From Candidatus Tritonobacter lacicola (GTDB lineage Bacteria; Auribacterota; Tritonobacteria; Tritonobacterales; Tritonobacteraceae), in contig JAVCDC010000019.1 in NCBI GenBank assembly GCA_030765135.1, positions 1 through 50,638 on the forward strand: a stretch of 50,638 bases of DNA, given 5' to 3'. Every line of letters starts with the position of its first letter. Positions within the stretch are counted from its first letter, which is position 1. A program made the translations under genes and the position numbers. Of the stretch, positions 14,465-26,566 are shown in pieces. The notes under the pieces were generated by a model. It was not told the origin of the DNA. It saw only the letters and a program-made list of their open reading frames with translations, and ran no database searches.

Positions 14465-16906
14465 CTACTCTTCTTCGGAGCTCTCGCCGGCAGCAATAGC
14501 TATCGAGACAAGCTTGTCCTTCTTGTCGCTGAGAGTTATTATTCTCACGCCCTGGGTGGCCCTGCCTATTATCCGGACTTCGCTTACCGACGCACGCACC
14601 ATCTTGCCCATCTCGGTAATCATCATAACCTCCTCGGATTCCCGGATGCTGAGCGCCCCGACCACGAGCCCGTTCTTTTTCGTCGTCTTTATGGCGATAA
14701 TACCCTTGCCGCCGCGCGACTGCTTTCTATACTGTCCGTACTCCGTTCGTTTGCCGTACCCGTTCTCGGTAGCAATGAATAGGGTCGCCCTGTCATTGAC
14801 TATCTCCAGGATGACAACCCTGTCGTTCTTTCCCAGGGTTATCCCCTTTACCCCTCTTGTCGATCTGCCCATCGGGCGGACCTGGGATTCGGAGAATCGT
14901 ATGGACTTGCCCGAACGCGTTACCATGAGGGCGTCGTCCTTTCCGCTGCTCACCTTCGCCACTATGAGGCTGTCTCCTTTATCGACGTTCATGGCGATGA
15001 TGCCGGCCCTCCTCGGATTGGAAAACTGGGAGAGCTTCGTTTTTTTAATGATGCCTTTCTCTGTGGCCAGTATCACGTTACGGTTCCCGTCAAACTCCTT
15101 CACCCGTATCATTGCCGCGATCTTCTCGTCTTTGCCGATCTGGACCAGGTTTATTATGGCCCTCCCCTTTGCCGCCCGGCCGGCCTGGGGTATCTCGTAG
15201 ACCTTCAGCCAGTACACTTTTCCCCTGTCCGTGAAAAAGAGGATGTAATCATGGGTAGAGGCCATGAAGAGGTGCTCGACGAAATCCTCCTCCCTGGTTT
15301 CCATTCCGGCTACACCCTTTCCGCCTCTCCGCTGCCTCCTATAGGTAGTGGAGGGAACCCTCTTGATGTAGCCGTGGTGCGACACGGTTATCAGGCAGCT
15401 CTCATCGGCGATAAGGTCCTCGATGGTAAGGTCCTCGGCGGTGCCGACCAGCTCCGTTCTCCGTTCGTCACCGTACTTCTCGGCAAGCTCATCGCACTCC
15501 TTCTTGATTATGCCCAGTATCTTCTTTTCGCTGTCGAGGATATCCTTCAAATAAGCTATTCTCTTGATCAGCTCCCGGTATTCCTTGTTAATCTTCTCCT
15601 TTTCAAGACCAGTGAGCTGGTAGAGCCTCATATCCAGGATAGCGTCCGCCTGGATAGCGGAGAGAGCCAGCCTTGCCATCAACTTGTTCTTGGCGTGAGC
15701 ACGGTCTTTGGCGGCCTTTATAATCTTGACGACGATATCGATATTGGCGAGGGCGACCTTGAATCCCTCGAGAATGTGGGCCCGCGCCTCAGCCTTCGCC
15801 AGCTGGTAGGCGGTGCGCCTGTATATAACCTCCTTGCGGTGCTCGATGTAGCAGGTGATGAACTCCTTCAGGTTCATGAGGCGGGGCTGGCTGTGATCGA
15901 GGGCGAGTAGGATAATGCCGAACGTTGTCTGCATTGGCGTCTGCTTGTAGAGCTGATTGAGGACGACCTGGGCGTTCTCGCCGCGCTTCAGCTCGATGAC
16001 TATCCTCATGCCATCCTTGTCCGACTCGTCGCGGATGTCGCTTATACCCCCGATCTTCTTATTCTGCACCAGGTCGGCGATCTTCTCTATGAGCTGGGCC
16101 TTTCCGACGATATAGGGAATCTCGCTTATAATGATCGACTCCCTGGCCCCCTTGAGCGGCTCGACGCCGGCACGCCCCCTCAACTTGATGCGCCCCCTCC
16201 CGGTCTTATAGGCCCTGACGACCTCGTCCATCCCGTAAACGATGCCGCCGGTGGGAAAATCGGGGCCGTGGATGACCTTCATAAGATCCTCCACGGTCGC
16301 TTCCGGCTTATCCAGCAGCAACTTTATCGCCTCGACAACCTCGCAGAGGTTATGCGGGGGGATGTTAGTTGCCATCCCCACGGCTATGCCGCTCGATCCG
16401 TTGCAGAGGAGGTTGGGGAACTTGCCGGGAAGTATCGTCGGCTCCTTGCGGGTCTCATCATAATTCGGGACGAAATCCACCGTATCCTGGTCGAGGTCGT
16501 CCAGCAGCCTCATGGCCAGAGGGCTCAGGCGCGCCTCGGTGTACCTCATAGCCGCAGGCGGATCACCGTCGACAGAGCCGAAGTTTCCCTGGCCGTCGGC
16601 GAGCATGTACCGCAAGCTGAAATCCTGGGCCATCCGGACTAGCGTCGGATATATGACCTGCTCACCGTGGGGATGGTAGTTTCCGGACGTGTCACCGGCA
16701 ATCTTCGCGCACTTCCTGTGCGGGCGGTTGGGAGCGAGATTCAGGTCGTTCATCGCTATTAAAATCCGCCTCTGTGACGGCTTGAGTCCGTCACGGGCGT
16801 CAGGCAGGGCCCTCGAGATAATCACGCTCATTGCGTACGCGGTATATGAAACCCGCATCTCCTGCTCGATGTCCCGCAGAATTATCTTCTCGTTCTTCGT
16901 GTACAA
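14465..16906 (-). CDS. gyrA: DNA gyrase subunit A
   Basis: Breakage-reunion subunit that, with GyrB, introduces negative supercoils. The active tyrosine is in [10 protein letters not shown] (about residue 122) and a GyrA box QRRGGKG begins the DNA-wrapping C-terminal domain with six blade-like repeats. Length 813 residues. In the quinolone pocket the sequence is [17 protein letters not shown], so E. coli Ser83 and Asp87 positions are Gln and Pro. The stop is six bases before serS; gyrB lies 91 bases upstream. Confidence 0.97.
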   Translation of the reverse strand: MYTKNEKIILRDIEQEMRVSYTAYAMSVIISRALPDARDGLKPSQRRILIAMNDLNLAPNRPHRKCAKIAGDTSGNYHPHGEQVIYPTLVRMAQDFSLRYMLADGQGNFGSVDGDPPAAMRYTEARLSPLAMRLLDDLDQDTVDFVPNYDETRKEPTILPGKFPNLLCNGSSGIAVGMATNIPPHNLCEVVEAIKLLLDKPEATVEDLMKVIHGPDFPTGGIVYGMDEVVRAYKTGRGRIKLRGRAGVEPLKGARESIIISEIPYIVGKAQLIEKIADLVQNKKIGGISDIRDESDKDGMRIVIELKRGENAQVVLNQLYKQTPMQTTFGIILLALDHSQPRLMNLKEFITCYIEHRKEVIYRRTAYQLAKAEARAHILEGFKVALANIDIVVKIIKAAKDRAHAKNKLMARLALSAIQADAILDMRLYQLTGLEKEKINKEYRELIKRIAYLKDILDSEKKILGIIKKECDELAEKYGDERRTELVGTAEDLTIEDLIADESCLITVSHHGYIKRVPSTTYRRQRRGGKGVAGMETREEDFVEHLFMASTHDYILFFTDRGKVYWLKVYEIPQAGRAAKGRAIINLVQIGKDEKIAAMIRVKEFDGNRNVILATEKGIIKKTKLSQFSNPRRAGIIAMNVDKGDSLIVAKVSSGKDDALMVTRSGKSIRFSESQVRPMGRSTRGVKGITLGKNDRVVILEIVNDRATLFIATENGYGKRTEYGQYRKQSRGGKGIIAIKTTKKNGLVVGALSIRESEEVMMITEMGKMVRASVSEVRIIGRATQGVRIITLSDKKDKLVSIAIAAGESSEEE

Positions 16907-16916
16907 GCTGACTACA

Positions 16917-16945
16917 GTTCCTGGTTCCTGGTTCCTGGTTTCTGG
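16917..16945. repeat. 7-bp tandem repeat between gyrB and gyrA
   Basis: Three GTTCCTG units and one GTTTCTG unit follow one another. The wording matches the GGTTTCTAGTTTCTGG runs next to tRNA-Ser fragments at 8762 and 12085, so this is probably the same family inserted in the gyrB-gyrA gap. Confidence 0.6.
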
Positions 16946-16997
16946 TGTGCTCTTTCCAGCATCAAATTTCTCATCACCCTCATTGGATAACCTGCAG

Positions 16998-19740
<2,743 letters not shown>

Positions 19741-19799
19741 ACAGGCTGTTCAATCCAGAAAGAACGAGCTTATTTATTTCATATTCCCGTGTATTTTTA

Positions 19800-20867
19800 T
19801 CAAACATCCTCGATGCTGCCCGCCTTTACCATGAAACGCTTCCCCGGAAGCAACCCGTCCTCACCGGTGGCCGTAATGATACACTGCACTCTCTCTGTAA
19901 AAAACGGGAGAACTGCCCCCCTTCCCCCGGCGTCCAGCTCCGCGAGCGGATCGTCCACGAGGAGAATGGGAGCCTCCCCCGCCACCTCCTTCACAAGCAT
20001 GAACTGGGCCATCTTCAGAGCTATAATAACAGACCTCCCCTGGCCGTCCGAAGCGAAGCAGCGGGCATCACGTCCATCGATGGTGATGACGATATCATCC
20101 CTATGAGGTCCGACTGCCGTTGCTTTCATTTTCTCATCGTGGACGCGGGCCGACCTCAGCCCGTCGTGGTAGCACCGCTCCTCCTTTCCCGGAGCAAGGT
20201 CCGAGTAAAGAGACTTGTACCTCATGAGCAGTCCCTCGCCCGGCCTGATCTTCCCGTAGGCCTCCTGAGCCAGCGCGTTAAGCCTCTCGATATACCGGGC
20301 GCGCGCCCTCATTACCTCGAGGCCGTTCTCCACCAGCTGCCTGTCCCAGTGAGACAGTCTCCCCCCGCCTCTCCTTATCGCCTCGTTGCGCTGCCTGAGG
20401 ACCCGCCCGTACCTCACAAGCGAACCAAGGTATAGCGGAGAGAGCTGGGAAATATGGATGTCTACCAAACGCCTCCTTATGTAGGGGCTTCCCTTGACAA
20501 TATAGATGTCTTCCGGGCAAAAGATAATCGCGTTGAGGATGCCCAGGAGCTCCCCCATTCTCCGGGCTCTCCTCCCATCGAGCGTCAAATATGTCCTGCC
20601 GATCTGATACAGCAGGCCGATGGAAGATATGCCCGCCCCGCGTGTAATGCCCGCCTTCAACTGGAACGCCGGCGTTCCCCACTTGACCAGGTTCGCTATC
20701 CTGTTGGTCCTGAAAGACCTGCCCGTGGAAAGGTAGTAAATCGCCTCGATCAGGTTGCTCTTGCCCTGGGCGTTGCCCCCGATGATATAATTGATGCCCC
20801 GGTCGAAATGGAGCCTTGCCAGGCCGTAATTCCTGAAGCACCTGATATTTAACTCCTCGATGTACAA
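19800..20867 (-). CDS. recF: DNA replication and repair protein RecF
   Basis: SMC-like ATPase acting with RecO and RecR at single-strand gaps. Walker A GGNAQGKSNLIEAIYYLS near residue 33, an ABC signature region SDGQGRSVIIALKMAQ, and Walker B ILLVDDPLAELD near the C-terminus. Length 355 residues is normal. Gene order dnaA-dnaN-recF-gyrB is the ancestral bacterial order. Confidence 0.96.
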   Translation of the reverse strand: MYIEELNIRCFRNYGLARLHFDRGINYIIGGNAQGKSNLIEAIYYLSTGRSFRTNRIANLVKWGTPAFQLKAGITRGAGISSIGLLYQIGRTYLTLDGRRARRMGELLGILNAIIFCPEDIYIVKGSPYIRRRLVDIHISQLSPLYLGSLVRYGRVLRQRNEAIRRGGGRLSHWDRQLVENGLEVMRARARYIERLNALAQEAYGKIRPGEGLLMRYKSLYSDLAPGKEERCYHDGLRSARVHDEKMKATAVGPHRDDIVITIDGRDARCFASDGQGRSVIIALKMAQFMLVKEVAGEAPILLVDDPLAELDAGGRGAVLPFFTERVQCIITATGEDGLLPGKRFMVKAGSIEDV

Positions 20868-20929
20868 ACTGTCGACTCCGAGGCCAGGGCGGGCGGTATG
20901 GAAGCTCTTGAAATTCCGAGGCAGGAAGG

Positions 20930-20957
20930 ACCTTTAACTTGAAACCTTCAACTTCTG
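20930..20957. repeat. Interspersed repeat in the dnaN-recF gap
   Basis: CCTTTAACTTGAAACCTTC and the bases after it repeat the words of the fold-back arms at 8944 and 10947. It lies in the 98-base gap between dnaN and recF; nothing else is recognisable there. Confidence 0.5.
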
Positions 20958-20965
20958 GCCGTATT

Positions 20966-22060
20966 TCACGTGACCCTCATGGGCATTATGACATAGAGAA
21001 ATGACTGCTCGTTTTTTATGACGCCCGGGCTGGCAGGGTCCGTGAACTCGAATATGATGTCCTCGTCGTCCAGGTTCCTGAGACACTCCATTATATAGTA
21101 CGGGTTGAAGGCTATCGACATTTCAGTCCCCTCGTAAGCGAGATCGATCTCCTCCTTGGCCTCCCCTATTTCAGGGCTTACAGCCGTGATCTCGAGGCCC
21201 CGCTTGCTGAACTGCATCTTCACGGAATTAGACCTTTCGCTCGTCAGGAGCGCAGCGCGCCTGAGGGCCGATAGGAACTCTTCCCGGTTCAGCACGACCT
21301 TTTCCTTTGCCTCCCCTGGGACAACCTGGGTGTAATTCGGGAAATGGGCGTCTATGAGCCTGGTGGTAAGAAGGGTTGCTCCAATTCTAAACCCGGCCTG
21401 GTTCGGGAGAAAAGAGATGCTCATGGTCCCCTCGTCCCCCATGATCCTGAGGAGCTCGTTCACCGCCTTGCCGGGAATAATCACGTTCTTCTTGAATTCC
21501 CTCGCGAACTCCCCCTGCTTCTCTATAAGGGCAAGCCGCCGTCCGTCCGTGCCCACAACAACAATCATATCCTCCTTGATCTCGAGTAGTACCCCGCTCA
21601 GAGCGTATCTCGTCTCGTCCTGGCTCACGGCGTACGACGTCTTCCTCAGCATGTCCTTAAATACGCCCTGCTCCACATCGAAGCTCTCCTTGCCGGAAAA
21701 ATCCGGAAGCTTCGGGAAGTCGTCAACGGACAGCCCCAGCATCTTGAAATAGCTCCTGCCGTGCCGTATCTCCAGGACATTTTCCTCGGAGACCTTGATT
21801 GTTATCTCGGGCAGATTGAGCTCCTTCACGATGCCGGAGAATCTCCTTACGGGAATGGTTGTTGCACCGGCTTCCTCTACCTCCGCCCCGCATGTGCAGC
21901 GGATCCCGACATCAAGGTCGGTAGTGGTCAATGAGATCTCCCCTTCCCGGGCCTCCAGCATAACGTTGGCGAGAATGGGGATCGCGGTTCTCGAGCTCAC
22001 GATACCCTGCACCCTGTGGAGAATCGACTGCAGTGATTCTCTCTCGCATTTAAGCTTCAT
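20966..22060 (-). CDS. dnaN: DNA polymerase III beta subunit (sliding clamp)
   Basis: Ring-shaped processivity clamp. The 364-residue length and the family pattern throughout three repeated domains are normal: MKLKCERESLQSILHRVQGI at the start, GVLLEIKEDMIVVVGTDGRRLA in the middle, and the C-terminal FLYVIMPMR-type end that forms part of the partner-peptide pocket. Lies directly downstream of the DnaA-trio region and is probably transcribed from within the oriC segment. Confidence 0.97.
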   Translation of the reverse strand: MKLKCERESLQSILHRVQGIVSSRTAIPILANVMLEAREGEISLTTTDLDVGIRCTCGAEVEEAGATTIPVRRFSGIVKELNLPEITIKVSEENVLEIRHGRSYFKMLGLSVDDFPKLPDFSGKESFDVEQGVFKDMLRKTSYAVSQDETRYALSGVLLEIKEDMIVVVGTDGRRLALIEKQGEFAREFKKNVIIPGKAVNELLRIMGDEGTMSISFLPNQAGFRIGATLLTTRLIDAHFPNYTQVVPGEAKEKVVLNREEFLSALRRAALLTSERSNSVKMQFSKRGLEITAVSPEIGEAKEEIDLAYEGTEMSIAFNPYYIMECLRNLDDEDIIFEFTDPASPGVIKNEQSFLYVIMPMRVT

Positions 22061-22299
22061 TATCTTCCTCCCGATTTGTTATCAACAGTTTTATATTGTA
22101 TTACTTTTACTACTATTCTGATTTATATTTAATAATAGTAGTAGTAGGTCTTGTGGATATCCGGATCCCATAGCAGGTTTGAATCTGTAAAAGAACCACT
22201 GGATAAGCTGTGGATTAACTTTAACAACTGTGTGTATTTTTAACATGTTTGAAAAGGCCCGCGGGTTCCGCTGCTTGTCCACAAGTTATCCACAGCTCG
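22061..22299. other. oriC core between dnaA and dnaN with DnaA-trio unwinding element
   Basis: AT-rich, 239 bases. DnaA boxes: TTGTCCACA 22275-22283, TTATCCACA 22286-22294 (perfect), TTGTGGATA 22151-22159 (reverse) and a weaker TGTGGATTA 22209-22217. Read on the minus strand, box TATCCACAA is followed by a short GC patch, then four CTA and two TTA triplets and an AT-rich run (22150 down to about 22115). That matches the box, GC patch, DnaA-trio, AT cluster arrangement of the basal unwinding system described in Bacillus subtilis. Confidence 0.8.
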
Positions 22300-23628
22300 C
22301 TAAGTCCTTATCCTTCGCTCTATCAGCCCGATAGCCCGCCGCAGGGAAGGGTCGTTATCGCGTTTCAATCCCACCTGTTTGCAGGCGTGGATAATCGTTG
22401 TGTGGTCTCTACCGCCGAAGGCGTTTCCTATCTCCGGGAGCGACTTGTTTGTTAGCTTCCGGGAGAGATGCATTGCCACCTGCCGTGGGAAGGCGATGGC
22501 CTGGGGCCTTCTCTTGCTCATCATATCCGCCATGCGGATATCATAGTACTCGGCCACCTTTTTCTGGATGAGCTCTATGCTGATTACCTGGCTCTCCTCT
22601 CCGGTGATGATTTCCTGCAGGATGTCTTCCACCATAGGCAGGGTGATCGCGACACTTTTAATGGATGAGAACGCGATGATCCTGTTGAGCGCGCCCTCCA
22701 GTTTCCGGACGTTTGATTTGATCTTGTCTGCAATGAAGAAGATGACATCGTCGGGGAGCCTTATGTTGTCCGCCTCGGCCTTCTTCCTGAGAATCGCTAT
22801 TCGTGTCTCCATGTCGGGGGCCTGGAGGTCGGTGACCAGACCCCATTCGAAGCGGGAGACGAGCCGTTCCTCGAGTTTGGGTATGTCCTTCGGCGTCCTG
22901 TCGCTAGAGATAACGATCTGCTTGTGCGCATCGTACAGCTCGTTGAACGTGTGGAAGAACTCCTCCTGTGTCTGCTCCTTGCCGCCGAGAAAATGGATAT
23001 CATCGATCATCAGGACATCCAGGTTCCTGTACTTGTTCCTGAATTTTACCGTCGACCTGTTCTGGATCGCGTTGATGAGCTGGTTCGTGAATTTTTCACT
23101 CGTTATGTAGTATACGCGCTTGTCCGGCTGCCTGAGCACGTGGTGACCGATGGCCTGCATGAGGTGTGTTTTACCCAGTCCCACGCCGCCGTAGATAAAG
23201 AGGGGGTTGTAGGCTTTTCCCGGTGAGTTGGCGACAGCGGTGCAGGCGGCGTGGGCGAAGTGGTTGCTCGGGCCGATGACGAACGAATCGAAGGTGTATT
23301 TCCGATTGAAGTTGGTCTCGACCGAGAAGAGGGCGCGCCTTCTCGGCGACCGCGCCCTGCCGCGGGGTGCGGGAGTTTTTTCCCTGATTGTGAAATCGAA
23401 ATGCACGTTGTTCCCGCTGATTTCGGCGGCGATTTCACCGGCGTCTTTCAGGTAGCGCTCGGAGAAGTATTCCTGGAAGAACTTGCTCGGCACGCCCAGT
23501 ACGATTCTCTTTTTGTCCCCGGACACCGCCCTGATGGGCTGTATCCAGGTTTCATACTCCTGGTTTGTTACTCTTTCCCGTAAGCGCTCTTGTGCGTTCC
23601 TCCACAGTTTGGCGACTTCTGCGTTCAC
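22300..23628 (-). CDS. dnaA: Chromosomal replication initiator DnaA
   Basis: Binds DnaA boxes at oriC, melts DNA and recruits helicase. Domain I residues about 1-85, a linker with RARSPRRR-type basic residues, the AAA+ domain with Walker A GGVGLGKTHLMQAIGHH near residue 148 and Walker B LMIDDIHFLGG, and the C-terminal helix-turn-helix with GRDHTTIIHACKQV that reads the boxes. Length 442, normal. Boxes flank the gene on both sides, so the origin is bipartite and DnaA probably represses itself. Confidence 0.98.
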   Translation of the reverse strand: MNAEVAKLWRNAQERLRERVTNQEYETWIQPIRAVSGDKKRIVLGVPSKFFQEYFSERYLKDAGEIAAEISGNNVHFDFTIREKTPAPRGRARSPRRRALFSVETNFNRKYTFDSFVIGPSNHFAHAACTAVANSPGKAYNPLFIYGGVGLGKTHLMQAIGHHVLRQPDKRVYYITSEKFTNQLINAIQNRSTVKFRNKYRNLDVLMIDDIHFLGGKEQTQEEFFHTFNELYDAHKQIVISSDRTPKDIPKLEERLVSRFEWGLVTDLQAPDMETRIAILRKKAEADNIRLPDDVIFFIADKIKSNVRKLEGALNRIIAFSSIKSVAITLPMVEDILQEIITGEESQVISIELIQKKVAEYYDIRMADMMSKRRPQAIAFPRQVAMHLSRKLTNKSLPEIGNAFGGRDHTTIIHACKQVGLKRDNDPSLRRAIGLIERRIRT

Positions 23629-24013
23629 CGTATACCCCCTGGGATGATGAAGTTATCCACAGCCTGTTCCATGCCTGCCGGTAACCGGTTTTTGTTTATG
23701 ATTTTTTACCGACGGTAATTCGCCGGTAACAGCGTCGGCAAAGGATGGAAATACCATTTTCCCGTTCAATAACTCGCTGCAAATCAACATATTAATAATA
23801 CCGGACAACCTTTATCGATTACATTCAAGCCGTATTTGTCAAGTTAACGCCGGCGGGGGGAGAGATGGTGACTTTCCCGGCCTGTCTTTTTCTGTGAATA
23901 TCTCGATAGTTATAAACAACTTATCCACAGCCCTTCTCACTTCTTGCGCCCGCGGTACCGGGAGTATAGAACAGCGAAAATTTCATCGCAAGCATTATTT
24001 TAAAAAAAGTGTG
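23629..24013. other. Origin-associated region upstream of dnaA with DnaA boxes
   Basis: No gene. Perfect DnaA boxes TTATCCACA occur at 23653-23661 and 23931-23939; TGTGAATA at 23893-23900 is a weak one. The first lies 25 bases upstream of the dnaA start and suits autoregulation. The interval separates divergent dnaA and rpmH, where the strand bias of the window flips. A GGTAACCGG palindromic word lies around 23680 and the rest is moderately AT-rich. Confidence 0.75.
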
Positions 24014-24041
24014 TTGACGGCCCGCTAACCGTTATAATAAT
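24014..24041 (+). promoter_or_regulatory. Sigma-70-type promoter for the rpmH operon
   Basis: The -35 box TTGACG (24014-24019) and the -10 box AATAAT (24036-24041) are separated by 16 bases. Each matches consensus at five of six positions. About 40 bases of leader precede the rpmH start. Confidence 0.6.
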
Positions 24042-24081
24042 CTTCCAACCTTTCCAGGAGATAAAGGGTTACGCTAGCACA

Positions 24082-24219
24082 ATGAAAAGAACCTATCAAC
24101 CATCAAGGTTGAAAAGAAAAAGGCAACACGGCTTCCTTGTCAGGATGAGAACCCGCCATGGCAGGGCGATAATCAAGAGGCGGCGGCAGAAGGGAAGAAA
24201 GAGGATCGCCGCGGAGTGA
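24082..24219 (+). CDS. rpmH: 50S ribosomal protein L34
   Basis: Forty-five-residue basic protein: it begins [18 protein letters not shown] and continues with [10 protein letters not shown] and [10 protein letters not shown], the near-universal L34 sequence. Binds 23S rRNA in the large subunit. First gene of the rpmH-rnpA-yidD-yidC-mnmE operon; its stop codon overlaps the rnpA start as GTGA. Confidence 0.97.
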   Translation: MKRTYQPSRLKRKRQHGFLVRMRTRHGRAIIKRRRQKGRKRIAAE

Positions 24220-24560
24220 CTGGCGGGGCCCGGTGGGAGAAATTGCGGAAGGCTTCACGGTTCCGAAGGGTCTGCGAGGCGGGAACGAGATACCGCGGTG
24301 AGTGCCTCTCTATCTATCTCCTTCCCTCGCCTGACGATGTCCCGCGCGCGGGAGTCAGCGTAGGGAGACGCGTCGGAAACGCTGTCAGCCGGAACCGCGC
24401 AAAAAGGCTTATTCGCGAGGCTTTGAGGCTGAACCGTGACCGACTCTCCGCCGCCGTGTGGATAGTATGCGTGGCGAGGAAGGAGATCGCTGGAGCCGGT
24501 CTCTCACTCGTGGAGGCCAGCCTGGTGAAGCTGCTCGGGCAAGCTGGAGCCTGTAAGTGA
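24216..24560 (+). CDS. rnpA: Ribonuclease P protein component
   Basis: Protein cofactor of RNase P, which trims tRNA 5' leaders. The RNA-binding signature [19 protein letters not shown] is intact, after a ferredoxin-like start ([20 protein letters not shown]). Length about 114 residues, normal. GTG start overlaps the rpmH stop and its own stop overlaps the yidD start, so the trio is translationally coupled. Confidence 0.95.
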   Translation: MTGGARWEKLRKASRFRRVCEAGTRYRGECLSIYLLPSPDDVPRAGVSVGRRVGNAVSRNRAKRLIREALRLNRDRLSAAVWIVCVARKEIAGAGLSLVEASLVKLLGQAGACK

Positions 24561-24778
24561 TATTGTCGGCGATAATAATATGGATTCTCGGGATTTACCG
24601 GTTATGCATCTCTCCGCTGTTTCCTTCGAGGTGCAGGTTTCTCCCATCCTGTTCACAGTACATGATCGACGCCGTCCGGTCGCGGGGAGCGGCCAGGGGA
24701 GTGTGGCTCGGCATCCTGAGAATTTTGAGGTGTAACCCCCTCTTCTCCGGAGGGTACGACCCGGCACCCGAGAAATAG
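24557..24778 (+). CDS. yidD: Membrane protein insertion efficiency factor YidD
   Basis: Seventy-three residues with the YidD/DUF37 core: a hydrophobic start (IIIWILGIYRLCISPLF), CRFLPSCSQYMIDA with the conserved cysteines, and RCNPLFSGGYDPAPEK at the end. It assists YidC, encoded six bases downstream. GTG start overlaps the rnpA stop. Confidence 0.95.
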   Translation: MILSAIIIWILGIYRLCISPLFPSRCRFLPSCSQYMIDAVRSRGAARGVWLGILRILRCNPLFSGGYDPAPEK

Positions 24779-24784
24779 GAAGAC

Positions 24785-26446
24785 ATGGAAAAGCGCCTTA
24801 TCTTTGCATTGATGATTTCTATCGTCGTGGTCTTCGTCTGGACCACCTTCGTCGTCAAGCCGCCGAAGAGGGAATCCCCCCCGCTGCAGCCGCCGACCCC
24901 GGTCCCCGAGGCCTGGGCGCGGGAGGCAGTTGAAACGGCGCCGCCTTCCGTCGCGGCGCCGCAGGCCCTGGTGGAAGAGGAGCTGCCCCCCGAGGAGATC
25001 GTTTATATCGAATCGGATGAGATGAGGGTGGAGCTCTCCGACGTCGGGGGGACGGTAAGGAAGGTGGTTCTCAAGAGGTCGGGAGTCGTGAAGAAGGAGT
25101 CCTACGACCTGGTCGAGGAGACGCTGCCGGAGTTTCGCCCCTTCGCCCTCAGTAAGTCCGCACGGCTGAAATACGCCGCGGGAGAAGCCACGGCCAGGAG
25201 CGTGACATACAAGGTCTGCACGGAAAATGGGCTGGAGATCACGAAGAGGATAGGGTTTTCCGACGAGCCGTACGTCATTACAATGGACCTGGCCTTAAGA
25301 AACGCCTCCGGCGAGTTTCTTCCCGTCGGTGAAATAGACGCCGTATGCGGGACCGTCTTCGGCCTTAAGACTGGCAGGTATGCCAGTCTGGGCGTCGATT
25401 ACTTCACCGGGGAGAAGGTAAAAAGGCTCAAGGAGGGCCGCCTGAAGAAGCTCAAGGGGGCGATAGGCAGCGAGCCGGCAGAGGCCTCGTGGGTTGCTGC
25501 GAAGAACAGTTTCTTCGCGTTGGTCATGATCCCGGAGGTGCCGTCCCGCCGCGTTTTTTACGGGACGTACCCTGTGCCAGCGGACGCGCCCAGGTCGAGC
25601 GCCATGTCCGGCCTCGGCATGCAACTCCCGGAGATCGCACCTGACAGGGAGGTCGCCTACAGCTTCAGGTTATACGCGGGCCCCAAGGATTATGACCTGC
25701 TGAAATCCATGGAGCCGCCGCTCGGCGACGTGATGGGGTTCGGGTTCTTCGGGCCCCTGAGCAAGATTATCCTCGCGAGCCTTAAATTTTTCTACGGCAT
25801 CTGCGGCAACTACGGCGTCGCCATCATCCTGCTCACCATAGCAATCAGGATAGTCCTGTTCCCGCTGAACCAGAAGAGCTTCAAATCGATGAAGAAGATG
25901 CAGGATCTCGCCCCGCTCCTGGAGCCGCTCAAGGAGAAGTACAAGAAGGATGCGAAGAAGCTGCAGGCCGAGACGATGGCCCTGTACAAGAAACACGGAG
26001 TCAACCCGATGAGCGGCTGCTTCCCGATGCTTCTCCAGATGCCCATACTGATCGCCTTCTTCCAGACGCTGAGAAGCTCCGTCATGCTGTGGGGTGCCCA
26101 CTTCCTATGGATAAAGGACCTATCGGAGCCTGACGCCATCTATACCCTTCAGCAGAGCCTGCCCATCATCGGCAATAACATCAACCTGCTGCCCATCCTC
26201 ATGCTCGTGGTATTCGTCCTCCAGCAGAAGATGTCGCCCGCGGGCATGGGGGGAGGGGGCGCCCAGGCGGCGCAGCAGCAGAAGATGATGAGCACGATGA
26301 TGCCGATCATATTCGGCGTCCTCTTCTACAACATGCCGTCCGGGCTCGTCCTCTATTTCACGGTGAGCACCCTCCTCGGCATCCTCCAGCAGTGGCTGGT
26401 GAGGCGGGGAACGACGGGCCCCCCGCTTCCCGTGAAGAAGCACTAG
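24785..26446 (+). CDS. yidC: Membrane protein insertase YidC
   Basis: Inserts and folds inner-membrane proteins, alone or with SecYEG. The 553-residue form has an N-terminal membrane anchor (about 4-22), a large periplasmic beta domain (about 60-330) and the conserved insertase core with KFFYGICGNYGVAIILLTIA and PMLLQMPILIAFFQTLR. This long form is typical of diderm bacteria. The coding region ends in a hairpin that may separate it from mnmE. The jag/khpB gene often found next is absent. Confidence 0.96.
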   Translation: MEKRLIFALMISIVVVFVWTTFVVKPPKRESPPLQPPTPVPEAWAREAVETAPPSVAAPQALVEEELPPEEIVYIESDEMRVELSDVGGTVRKVVLKRSGVVKKESYDLVEETLPEFRPFALSKSARLKYAAGEATARSVTYKVCTENGLEITKRIGFSDEPYVITMDLALRNASGEFLPVGEIDAVCGTVFGLKTGRYASLGVDYFTGEKVKRLKEGRLKKLKGAIGSEPAEASWVAAKNSFFALVMIPEVPSRRVFYGTYPVPADAPRSSAMSGLGMQLPEIAPDREVAYSFRLYAGPKDYDLLKSMEPPLGDVMGFGFFGPLSKIILASLKFFYGICGNYGVAIILLTIAIRIVLFPLNQKSFKSMKKMQDLAPLLEPLKEKYKKDAKKLQAETMALYKKHGVNPMSGCFPMLLQMPILIAFFQTLRSSVMLWGAHFLWIKDLSEPDAIYTLQQSLPIIGNNINLLPILMLVVFVLQQKMSPAGMGGGGAQAAQQQKMMSTMMPIIFGVLFYNMPSGLVLYFTVSTLLGILQQWLVRRGTTGPPLPVKKH

Positions 26447-26488
26447 CTATACCCAACTCGAAAAGGGTTTCGAGTAAGCTATAGCTAG
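26443..26488 (+). terminator. Interrupted hairpin after yidC, possible attenuator
   Basis: CTAGCTATA (26443-26451) pairs with TATAGCTAG (26480-26488), and inside it ACTCGAAA (26456-26463) pairs with TTTCGAGT (26468-26475). The outer arm includes the yidC stop codon. A run of six T follows about 20 bases later, so termination is possible but not typical. Confidence 0.45.
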
Positions 26489-26566
26489 TAAACTGTGTGG
26501 CTCTCTCCCGTTTTTTCGTAACTTCCTGTATATTCCGCGGTTTTCATTTTTATTGCAGGTGCTACA

